Source: Candidatus Fusicatenibacter intestinigallinarum (GTDB taxonomy: Bacteria; Bacillota; Clostridia; Lachnospirales; Lachnospiraceae). From it: a DNA stretch of 64,000 nucleotides. Location of the stretch: contig DWWU01000029.1 of the NCBI GenBank assembly GCA_019119555.1, forward strand, positions 1 through 64,000, in the 5' to 3' direction. The notes under the pieces are model-generated. The model was not told where the DNA came from. It was given only the letters and a program-made list of their open reading frames with translations, and did not search any database. Below are positions 52,210 to 59,402 of this stretch, one piece after another; positions within the stretch are counted from its first letter, which is position 1, and the number at the start of each line of letters is the position of its first letter. A program made the position numbers and the translations under genes.

Positions 52210-53658
52210 TCACGCCAGTCTTCCCATATAATAGAATCCTCTGCTCTCTTCCAGATATACCTTCTGCAGGGTTCCGATCATGGACGCGTCCCCCGGAAAA
52301 TGCACCAGGATATTGTTGCTCAGGCGGCCGCTGACCAGAGAGGCATCATGCTCGTTAATTCCTTCCACCAGCACCTCCTGAACCGTGTGCTCGTCACGTC
52401 TGCAGACCTCCCGGGCGATCTCCTGCACCTCCGCCAGAAGCTGGTCGAAATGACGCTGCACCTCCTCATGAGGCACCTGGTTTTCCATCGCCGCCGCAGG
52501 CGTTCCGCTCCGTTTGGAGTACTGAAAAGTAAACGCGCTGTCATAGCAAACCCGGCGCACCACATCCAGCGTCTCCTGAAAATCTTCTTCCGTCTCGCCG
52601 GGAAATCCCACGATGATATCTGTCGTCAGGGAAATATCCGGGATCGCGCGGCGGATTCTGTCCACCAGATCCAGATACTGCTCCTTCGTGTAACGCCGGT
52701 TCATCTGCTTTAAAATCCTGCTGCTGCCTGACTGAAGGGGCAGATGCAGATGGCGGCAGACTTTCGGTTCGGAAGCCATCACCTCGATCAGCTCATCGGA
52801 CAGATCCTTCGGGTGGGAAGTCATAAAACGGATTCTCTGAATTCCGTCTATCTTCGCAACCTCCCGGAGCAGCTGAGCAAACGTCATAGGCTGTTCCAGA
52901 TTTTTCCCGTAGGAATTGACGTTCTGTCCCAGAAGCATGATTTCCACGACGCCGTCCTGTGCCAGACGCCGGATCTCCGTGAGAATCTCCTCCGGGCGCC
53001 GGCTTCTCTCCCGGCCGCGCACATAGGGCACAATACAGTAACTGCAGAAATTATTGCAGCCGAACATAATGTTGACGCCGGACTTAAACGGATATTTCCG
53101 GTCCACCGGAAGATTTTCCACGATCTGGTCCGTATCCTTCCAGATCTCCACCACCATCTCGTCCCGGGCAAGAACCTCGGCGAGATATTCGGCGAATTTA
53201 TAGATATTATGGGTCCCGAAAATCAGATCCACAAACCGGTAACTTTTTTTCAGTTTCTCCACCACCTGCGGTTCCTGCATCATACAGCCGCAGAGGGCAA
53301 TCTTCATCCAGGGCTGTTTCTTCTTTGCCTTTCCAAGCTGTCCGAGATGTCCGTAGACCTTCAGGTTTGCATTTTCGCGGACAGTGCAGGTGTTGTAGAT
53401 CACAAAGTCGGCTTCTTCACTGTCCGTTTTCCGGTAGCCGACAGCCTCAAGAATTCCCTCCAGCTTCTCGGAATCCCGGGCGTTCATCTGGCACCCGAAG
53501 GTAACACAACGAAAGAAAAGAGGACGCCCCAGCTCTTCACTTCTTTTTTTCACTGATTTTCTGCATTGTCCTATGAAATAATGCTGACGCTCTGGTTCTG
53601 TTCTTGGCGCGTTCTTGAAGATCTCACGGTTTTCTATTCTGTTTTCCAAATTTTCCAT
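52210..53658 (-). CDS. miaB: tRNA-2-methylthio-N6-dimethylallyladenosine synthase
   Basis: Radical-SAM methylthiotransferase acting on i6A37 of tRNA made by MiaA. The N-terminal UPF0004 domain has FRCVTFGCQMNARDSE and YNTCTVRENA with cluster-ligand Cys residues. The radical SAM motif CNNFCSYC (CxxxCxxC) follows, and a C-terminal TRAM RNA-binding domain ends the protein. The start at 53658 (482 residues) has AAGGAG 10 bases upstream. An in-frame ATG at 53718 with GGAGG only 3 bases away is an alternative that would add 20 residues. Confidence 0.95.
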   Translation of the reverse strand: MENLENRIENREIFKNAPRTEPERQHYFIGQCRKSVKKRSEELGRPLFFRCVTFGCQMNARDSEKLEGILEAVGYRKTDSEEADFVIYNTCTVRENANLKVYGHLGQLGKAKKKQPWMKIALCGCMMQEPQVVEKLKKSYRFVDLIFGTHNIYKFAEYLAEVLARDEMVVEIWKDTDQIVENLPVDRKYPFKSGVNIMFGCNNFCSYCIVPYVRGRERSRRPEEILTEIRRLAQDGVVEIMLLGQNVNSYGKNLEQPMTFAQLLREVAKIDGIQRIRFMTSHPKDLSDELIEVMASEPKVCRHLHLPLQSGSSRILKQMNRRYTKEQYLDLVDRIRRAIPDISLTTDIIVGFPGETEEDFQETLDVVRRVCYDSAFTFQYSKRSGTPAAAMENQVPHEEVQRHFDQLLAEVQEIAREVCRRDEHTVQEVLVEGINEHDASLVSGRLSNNILVHFPGDASMIGTLQKVYLEESRGFYYMGRLA

Positions 53659-53718
53659 TATTATTTCGCTTCTCCTTCTACTGCGTTCTGGATAAATATT
53701 TGCGTAATCCAGAGGCAT

Positions 53719-54021
53719 AGCCCTCCTTGATAAACTAATATCGTATTTAAATTATGCCCTTATTTAATAGACGATCCAGTATGCAGTTTGTATCACCTCT
53801 ATATGTTTTTCTCATGTTAGTATTATAACACATGCAGGCCACATCCTGGTTTTTGCAAATAATTATATTTTCGCTAAATTGTTTTCATATTCTTGTTTTT
53901 ATCAACGGTTCACTTGTTTTATAGAAAATATTGTTCTGTTCTAAAATGCATAAAACAGTTTTAATTATACCCAATGATAATAAATCTTGCAAGAAAAAAT
54001 GCAATACTTCATTTTTCTCAC
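53719..54021. other. AT-rich leader and intergenic region upstream of miaB
   Basis: Markedly AT-rich compared with miaB-mutS. Apart from the extended -10 element no gene is supported. The composition fits the adjoining accessory island rather than the housekeeping block. Confidence 0.4.
53822..53830 (-). promoter_or_regulatory. Extended -10 promoter element before miaB
   Basis: Minus-strand TGT followed by TATAAT (53822-53827) forms a TGn extended -10. No good -35 was found at the normal distance. It would start a transcript through miaB-mutS-mutL-miaA with a leader of about 160 bases. Confidence 0.5.
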
Positions 54022-54049
54022 GTAACAGTTCAGCCAGCTGAACTGTTAC
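54022..54049. repeat. 28-bp palindromic repeat, perfect copy
   Basis: GTAACAGTTCAGC, centre CA, GCTGAACTGTTAC; 13-bp arms pair perfectly. It differs from 7407-7434 by paired changes at the sixth base (A/T here, C/G there). Confidence 0.85.
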
Positions 54050-54072
54050 TTTCTCACAACAGCACCTGGCAT
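54046..54072 (-). other. Nine-codon mini-ORF ending inside the palindrome
   Basis: ATG at 54072 with AGGAGGAGATCATC upstream, encoding MPGAVVRK and stopping at a TAA formed by the first bases of the palindromic repeat. The strong ribosome binding site suggests it was the start of a longer gene cut by rearrangement. Translation is not demonstrated. Confidence 0.3.
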
Positions 54073-54228
54073 GATGATCTCCTCCTATCTTTGCATTCGT
54101 TAATAAAATGGATTTGAGGAAGGGAGATTATTTTTTTCGCCGGAAAACGGCAGAAGCCCCAGATCCGCAGACCTGGGACATTCTACCGAATCAAAAATAT
54201 AGAAGATAGCGAATCCTATATCGGCAAA

Positions 54229-54351
54229 TCAGCCAGTATACATCAGAATGTCTTTGAGCATCTCACCTGTCTCTGCATTCACAGTTGCAGAAGCAATAAA
54301 ATTACCATTACTTGAGAAAGACACGGTTACTACCCAGCATTGTCCAGCTCC
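54229..54351 (-). pseudogene. Orphan C-terminal gene fragment overlapping the end of the TOTE-type gene
   Basis: In a frame different from the TOTE-type gene, the minus strand reads CWVVTVSFSSNGNFIASATV, then NAETGEMLKDILMYTG and a stop at 54229. The composition and the NAETGEML motif, reminiscent of PepSY-like repeats, look like a genuine protein C-terminus. A stop at 54352-54354 closes it upstream, with no start codon. It is probably the remnant of a gene truncated when the neighbouring element arrived. Family not established. Confidence 0.5.
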
Positions 54352-57277
54352 CTATAAACCCAATCTCCAACAGCTCCTGCGCAATTTCCTTACTCTTTAC
54401 CCGCATCAGATTATCCTCTTTCTTAGCATTGGACAAAAGATTCACACTGCCGTACCAGATAATCTCCTTGTCAATAACAGCAAAATGCTCATGTATTCCC
54501 GGCTTTTCCATCACAGTTGCTCCCAACTCCGTCAGTTTCGCAAGCAGTTCTTTTGTCTTTCCAATCCGTTCTTTCGGGTAACCATCTGCCGGCAGAGTCA
54601 AAAGGGTGATCTTTACACCCGAGTCATGGCGTTCTCCCAGATCTTTTAGCATCCTGCGTATACTTCTTGCACTAACACCAGGACTGGAAATCACGATTTC
54701 AGCATCAGCTTCCGCTATATCTCTTTCGAATACAGACATATAGGAATCACTGTCAAATATAGCATTTGTTTCCTGCTTTTTCTCCGTCGTATTCATAATG
54801 ATCTCATAACCGATCTTTTTATATGCCCTCAGTCTTTTATAATACATTTTGTCCAGGACACGGATATGCGTATCCACATAATCATATATGATCACATCCT
54901 GTTTCCCTTCATAATCCCTGTGGAGCCTTCCGGAATACTGCTCCACATTTCCCTGCCAGGCAATGGGTGTTGCCAGCATCATCGTATCAAGCCTTGGATA
55001 ATTAAACCCTTCGCCTATATATTGTCCGATTGCCACAAGAACCATCGATTCATTTGCCGGAACATTTTTCATTTTCTCGCGGATCTGTTCATTTTCTTTT
55101 CTACTTCTCCCTCCTTTGAGCAGAAATACATGATCCGCCTTATCTTGAAGCATAGCAAGCAATGTATCTGCATGATCTTTGAATTTAGTCAACACAAGCG
55201 GAGTCCTGCCCTGTTTCAGGCATTCTTCTACATCAGATACAATCTGCCTGTTTCTCACATCACTGCTACGCACTGCGACATACGCTTCATTAATCTTCCA
55301 GTCTTGTCCTGTTGTATTGATCAGCCTTGTAAACCTGGGATAAACATAATGTTCGATTTCCTGAAGCTTTACTTTATCTTTAGCACTGAAACGGTATCTG
55401 ACCGGTCCGATCTGCATAAATATTTTCTGCTCCTGCCCGTCATCCCGTTTGGGTGTTGCGGTCAGTCCGTAAACATATCTGGCAGAGACTTCTTTCACTA
55501 CCGCCTCTGCCGTATCTGATGCACAGTGATGGCATTCATCTATGAGTACGAGGCCATAATCCTTCACAACTGCATCTGTATTTCCAGGCTTTCCAAGAGA
55601 TGATATCATCACCACATCAATAATTCCCGTCATCGAATCATGACCGGCATATCGGGTTCCAATCACGCTTTTCCTTCGTTTTACACGTCCTGTCAGTGTC
55701 TTATACTCGGGCGGTTCTTCGTTAATATCCAGAAACTTCTGAAGGTCTTCCACCCAGTTATTCATAATTTCTTTATTATGTACCAGTACAAGAGCATTTG
55801 TCTTTCTTTCCGCAATCAGATATGATCCTACCGCTGTTTTTCCGAATGCTGTCGCTGCATGCAGGATTCCATTCTCATACTGCAACATTCTTTCTGCCGC
55901 TTTTCGCTGCTCAGGATAAAGCTCCCCGGCAAAATCCACATGAATATTTCTTCCTGTTTGTCTCTCATCACTGACTTCATATGTAATCCCTGCTTCTCCC
56001 AGTTTTTCCATCAGCCTTTCTTTCAATCCTCTGGGGATACAGATATAATCATCAAAATCTTCAGAGCATGCAACAATCCTGGGGTTATCTCGGGTGGAGA
56101 ATCCCATTGCAAGATTTTTATAATACTGAGGATTGCTGTACGCAGCCATGCGGCGCAAGGCATTCTGCATTCTCGGCTGAAGATTGTCCTTTTCAATATA
56201 AATTCCATTCGCAAGGACAATCTTAAACTGTCCGGAAACATCTTCCGAACGGAACTGAATCTTTTTCTTTTTCCACGGTTTTGATTTTTTACCTGATTCC
56301 TGGCTTGTAATCTGCTGACTCTGGCCGTTCAGCTCCGTTTGCCCTGCTGCCAGGCTGTCTATGTTTGCTCTTGATTTTTCTTCCGCTTCCTCGCCATCTA
56401 TATCCCCCGGATCTGCAAGTGCGCCTAAAACCCCATCCTCGGACCACTCATTTATCTTCTTTTCGATAAATTCTTTCGAAAGCTTCTTTACATTCTTCAA
56501 CTGCTGCCACTGATTCGGATATGCATTCCAATTCTGATCTATAAACGCACTGTTTCCATTCTTCAATGCCTGCCCCTGCAGAGGAAGTGCGATCAAATTA
56601 CCAAGCCCGCCTAAAGGCATATGATCCTGAGCCAGAAGCATCCTGTCATAAGTACGAAAGCTTTTCTGATTAACAGACTCTGCTCCTTTTGTCAAAAGCG
56701 CTGTACCGAATAGTCTTGCCGTTCTTGCCGGAACAGGTTCCTGAAAAAACATCCAGATATGCGCTCCCTTACCGGAACGGGAACGCTCTGTCAGGATATC
56801 CACTCCATAAATACGGCAGATTTCCCGCAAAGCATTTACTTCCTCCCTCCAGAGTTCATCTGTATTGGCAAAATCTTCCCCGTTTGTATTGTCATCATGA
56901 TTATCAAAATCAAATACGAGGAAATTGCATGTCTCATCAGGCAGCATCGGATATACCCCGATCACATCAGAGCAGTCCTCCCGCAATCCAAGTAAATGCT
57001 GCATAATCACCTTTCCGTTAAGTCCTTTATAATGCTTTTCAGGACAGTCCGAACATTTCATTTTCTTTTTTTCATATTTTGGACAGATGCCCGGTTTCCA
57101 ATAATTCCAGCACTGGGTATAATACCCCGTCTTTCCAGTTTTGGGATTCGGCTTTCCGGCTCTTTTGCTGTATACATCTTTTCGACCTTTGAAAAAGGAA
57201 TAGAAATACTGGGCATGTTTCTGAGTGATCGGCTCAGGAATAATGTGTTTTCCCTGTTCCGTCTCTGCATCTTTCAC
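54308..57277 (-). CDS. TOTE-type primase-helicase-phospholipase-D-like protein (main part)
   Basis: A 989-residue multidomain protein. Residues ~15-290 resemble an archaeo-eukaryotic primase, with a Cys-rich zinc-like segment (GICPKY to CSDCPEKH, 64-80), VFDFDNHD carrying DxD at 123-125 and SGKGAHIW with His173. Residues ~440-800 are a superfamily 2 helicase (AFGKTA, DECHH at 580-584, TATP at 606-609, SGRLHR). Residues ~840-965 form a PLD-like nuclease domain (HEHFAVID, WYGSVNLLS). This order matches proteins described for TOTE conflict systems, thought to act against mobile elements. The GTG at 57277 has no ribosome binding site and follows an in-frame TAG (see 57290-57436). Base composition is AT-richer than the flanks. 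Confidence 0.82.
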   Translation of the reverse strand: MKDAETEQGKHIIPEPITQKHAQYFYSFFKGRKDVYSKRAGKPNPKTGKTGYYTQCWNYWKPGICPKYEKKKMKCSDCPEKHYKGLNGKVIMQHLLGLREDCSDVIGVYPMLPDETCNFLVFDFDNHDDNTNGEDFANTDELWREEVNALREICRIYGVDILTERSRSGKGAHIWMFFQEPVPARTARLFGTALLTKGAESVNQKSFRTYDRMLLAQDHMPLGGLGNLIALPLQGQALKNGNSAFIDQNWNAYPNQWQQLKNVKKLSKEFIEKKINEWSEDGVLGALADPGDIDGEEAEEKSRANIDSLAAGQTELNGQSQQITSQESGKKSKPWKKKKIQFRSEDVSGQFKIVLANGIYIEKDNLQPRMQNALRRMAAYSNPQYYKNLAMGFSTRDNPRIVACSEDFDDYICIPRGLKERLMEKLGEAGITYEVSDERQTGRNIHVDFAGELYPEQRKAAERMLQYENGILHAATAFGKTAVGSYLIAERKTNALVLVHNKEIMNNWVEDLQKFLDINEEPPEYKTLTGRVKRRKSVIGTRYAGHDSMTGIIDVVMISSLGKPGNTDAVVKDYGLVLIDECHHCASDTAEAVVKEVSARYVYGLTATPKRDDGQEQKIFMQIGPVRYRFSAKDKVKLQEIEHYVYPRFTRLINTTGQDWKINEAYVAVRSSDVRNRQIVSDVEECLKQGRTPLVLTKFKDHADTLLAMLQDKADHVFLLKGGRSRKENEQIREKMKNVPANESMVLVAIGQYIGEGFNYPRLDTMMLATPIAWQGNVEQYSGRLHRDYEGKQDVIIYDYVDTHIRVLDKMYYKRLRAYKKIGYEIIMNTTEKKQETNAIFDSDSYMSVFERDIAEADAEIVISSPGVSARSIRRMLKDLGERHDSGVKITLLTLPADGYPKERIGKTKELLAKLTELGATVMEKPGIHEHFAVIDKEIIWYGSVNLLSNAKKEDNLMRVKSKEIAQELLEIGFIGSWTMLGSNRVFLK

Positions 57278-57289
57278 GGCTAAATCTGA

Positions 57290-57436
57290 CTAAACAGCCA
57301 CATTTTCTTTTTCTTGCGTTTTCTTTTCATATGGAATGCCTGCTTCGGATAAGAGTGCCTGAAGTCGTTGGATTTCTTCATTTAATGCAATAATTCTCTC
57401 TTTCTGCTCCTGAATGATCTTATCTTTACTATCCAT
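57290..57436 (-). CDS. N-terminal coiled coil of the TOTE-type protein, cut off by an in-frame amber codon
   Basis: The ATG at 57436 has AAAGGA upstream and encodes 48 residues: MDSKDKIIQEQKERIIALN, then EEIQRLQALLSEAGIPYE, a short coiled coil, ending at TAG 57290-57292. The next codons (TCA GAT TTA GCC GTG) continue in the same frame into the primase part with no other stop. From memory, related proteins begin with such a coiled coil fused to the primase domain. A single nonsense change (for example CAG to TAG) therefore best explains the split; suppression or internal re-initiation is possible. Confidence 0.7.
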   Translation of the reverse strand: MDSKDKIIQEQKERIIALNEEIQRLQALLSEAGIPYEKKTQEKENVAV

Positions 57437-57517
57437 ATTTTTTCCTTTCGTAATATTCAGAAAAAAATTGCGTTGCATTTGTAATTTGATTTTACAGCGC
57501 TGTGTATAGAAAGACAA

Positions 57518-57671
57518 TTAAAATAATTAAAAAAGCCAGCATCCAGATTTTACTCCTTCAACCAGCTTCTCATCTATCTCAACACCATACACACATTTCT
57601 TCCTCAACTGTGTACAATGCACCATATTCACTATATTTCAAACGCTATACAAACGATACATACTAAAAATC
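57518..57671. other. Short AT-rich gap with no supported gene
   Basis: A 32-codon open frame on the minus strand (about 57530-57630, ending VEGVKSGCWLF) has no ribosome binding site and no recognised family. Nothing else was seen. Confidence 0.3.
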
Positions 57672-57869
57672 TTAGTGCATTTTCCGGCAGCCGGGCTCAA
57701 AGGTAACATTTGCCAAAAATACAGGACACTTGTCCGCTTCAGTCAACGGGTTTAAATAGGAATTTCCAGTGAAAGACCAGGCATAAGCCGTGTTGGCATT
57801 TCCTAAGCTGAAAACATTCTCCTGATCAAATGAAATTTTGTCATTGATACGTATAAATAACACTCCCAT
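57672..57869 (-). pseudogene. Truncated cupin-domain protein
   Basis: 65 codons reading SLGNANTAYAWSFTGNSYLN and VFLANVTFEPGCR, the first half of a small cupin barrel. In intact relatives the PGCR segment is followed by N-x-W-H-x-H metal ligands; here the frame ends three codons later (KMH, stop). No ribosome binding site precedes the ATG. It lies directly after the damaged alpha/beta hydrolase and is probably the decayed last gene of a flavodoxin-hydrolase-cupin operon. Confidence 0.65.
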
Positions 57870-57875
57870 TTATAT

Positions 57876-58326
57876 TCAGATATGAAATAGCTTGTTAATC
57901 CAGTTGACACACATGGGTACCCACATGCTGACGTTGGGATTGGCCTCGTTGAGATTTTTGGCGTTTTCATTATAAGAGCTCAGATTGTTGCATACGGACA
58001 TCCCATGCTCGCCGTCCTGAAAAAGATGCAGTTCAAAAGGAAGGTCGTACTCGATCATTTTACCGGCAATCATAATTGGGTTGATCGCAGGGACATACTT
58101 ATCATACCGAGTAGCGCAGTACAAAGGTGTTGTATCCTTCTTTCAGGAAGGTCAGGGCAACCGGCTCGCCTTCGGTATCGGAAAGGAAAGAATAGGCGCC
58201 GCCTGGCATGATGATAATTGCGGGCCGCTTTTCGATCTGAAACTTACCTTGTTCCGACTGATCATGGATATATGTTGTCAGCGTGACGTCTCTTTCTTTA
58301 CATAATGCAATCACTTTATGAATCAT
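57876..58326 (-). pseudogene. Alpha/beta hydrolase (acetyl-esterase-like) with internal deletion and frameshift
   Basis: The first frame (ATG 58326, AAAGGAG upstream) gives RPAIIIMPGGAYSFLSDTEG and AVALTFLKEGYNTFVLRYS-like sequence, the oxyanion-hole region of a BD-FAE/acetyl-esterase family hydrolase, then stops near 58102. A second frame from about 58110 gives KYVPAINPIMIAGKMI, LPFELHLFQDGEHGMSVCNN and VNWINKLF to 57876, the C-terminal part with the His region. The central part with the nucleophile Ser is missing, so the gene is inactive. The start overlaps the flavodoxin stop by 4 bases. Confidence 0.8.
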
Positions 58327-58895
58327 AGAAAACTCCTTTCCTGACCGGCGCGAAATATCCGGAATTCTGTTATCCTGGTCTTTATAAACCATTCGCGAAG
58401 TATGTCTGGCAGTTCTTCCCCGCCATCGTCTATTACACTGAGCGCCTCCCGTACATCTGCTTTGGGGCACAGCCTGAAAATATCTCCCCGGAGGTCTCCT
58501 GAGACACCGCCGCAATGGGAATAAAACGGGAGGAGCACTTTTCCGGATAAGTCGTTCTGATATAACCAGGAGGCCAAAGGCGGCGCAATGGTTCCGCACC
58601 AATTGGGGGATCCCACAAAAACAGCGGAATAAGCCTGCGGCGTATGTGAAGTCGGTAAGAGACCCGGCCGGTAATGAGACTGCACTTCCTGTTTTACCTG
58701 CTGAAGCAGTTCCGGGAATGCCATTGGATATGGCTGCCACGGATAAATTTCGGACCAGTCTCCGCCGGTGGCTTTCTGAATTTCCTGTGCAATCCGGTGC
58801 GTATTACCCGAATATGAATAGGAAACGATCAATATCTGGCCGGATCCGATATGTTCATTCCTGTCAGGGTTCTTTTCTTTCATCCTTTCCATCAT
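58323..58895 (-). CDS. Flavodoxin family protein
   Basis: A 190-residue FMN-binding protein. ILIVSYSYSGNTHRIAQEIQ near residue 22 is the phosphate-binding loop (SxSGNT). FVGSPNWCGTIAPPLASWL and PFYSHCGGVSGD form the isoalloxazine loops. It probably serves as an electron carrier or flavin reductase in the cytoplasm. AAGGAG lies 5 bases before the ATG. It is the only intact gene of a likely flavodoxin-hydrolase-cupin operon. The predicted promoter is at 58951-58980. Confidence 0.85.
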   Translation of the reverse strand: MMERMKEKNPDRNEHIGSGQILIVSYSYSGNTHRIAQEIQKATGGDWSEIYPWQPYPMAFPELLQQVKQEVQSHYRPGLLPTSHTPQAYSAVFVGSPNWCGTIAPPLASWLYQNDLSGKVLLPFYSHCGGVSGDLRGDIFRLCPKADVREALSVIDDGGEELPDILREWFIKTRITEFRIFRAGQERSFL

Positions 58896-58950
58896 GTGTT
58901 CTCCTTGCTCTGACTATTCCCTGTCTTTAAAGCCTTGTCTTTCGATTTCC

Positions 58951-58980
58951 ATTGTAGCACTCTGCTACTTTCGGTACCAA
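58951..58980 (-). promoter_or_regulatory. Candidate promoter/operator of the flavodoxin operon
   Basis: TTGGTA (58975-58980), 18 bases, TACAAT (58951-58956) on the minus strand. An inverted repeat GTAGCA-GAG-TGCTAC (58954-58968) overlaps the -10 and spacer and could bind a repressor or activator. No regulator gene is adjacent. Confidence 0.5.
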
Positions 58981-59315
58981 TACTTTTATTTTATTGTGAT
59001 CGATACACGTAATGTATGACTGTTTTCACCGACAGGCCCCCGAGATACAAAAACTGAGCAGGAAGCTGGCATTTTCTGCTCAGCCGCCTGCTCATTCCTT
59101 ATAAGTTCCGGTCAGAAAGGTCCTTCCTTTTCAGTAAACTAACGCTGTAAACGTAAACTGAATTGACAGTTTCTTTCGTGGTATGTTCTCCGGCTCCAAG
59201 CTGGTTAGTCGCACCGCTGCTTGGAAGTCTGTATCCCAGCAAAACGCTCCAGACGGAAACCGCTGAAGAAAGGCTGCTTTTGTCCGGCCTTGAGAACAGG
59301 ACCTATAAAAGGGCA
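58981..59315. other. Intergenic stretch between the flavodoxin promoter and the lpdA terminator
   Basis: No gene with a ribosome binding site and family resemblance was seen on either strand. Short open frames on the plus strand from about 59163 lack support. Confidence 0.4.
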
Positions 59316-59343
59316 GTTACAGTTCAGCTGGCTGAACTGTTAC
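59316..59343. repeat. 28-bp palindromic repeat, near-perfect copy
   Basis: GTTACAGTTCAGC, centre TG, GCTGAACTGTTAC. It is the A-type version (as at 54022-54049) with one mismatch in the outer arm. It lies directly beside the lpdA terminator. Confidence 0.82.
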
Positions 59344-59392
59344 AAAGGACAACGTCCCGCCACAGTTGCCTGGTGATGGGACGTCGTCCTTT
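59344..59392 (-). terminator. Terminator hairpin after lpdA
   Basis: AAAGGAC-A-ACGTCCC pairs with GGGACGT-C-GTCCTTT around an 18-base loop, 10 bases after the lpdA stop codon. The T-run is better on the plus strand. Confidence 0.65.
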
Positions 59393-59402
59393 CTTTTTCC
59401 GT

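Noticed and set aside
57530-57630. 32-codon minus-strand frame ending VEGVKSGCWLF
   Set aside because: No ribosome binding site and no recognisable family; could be debris but is not supportable as a gene.
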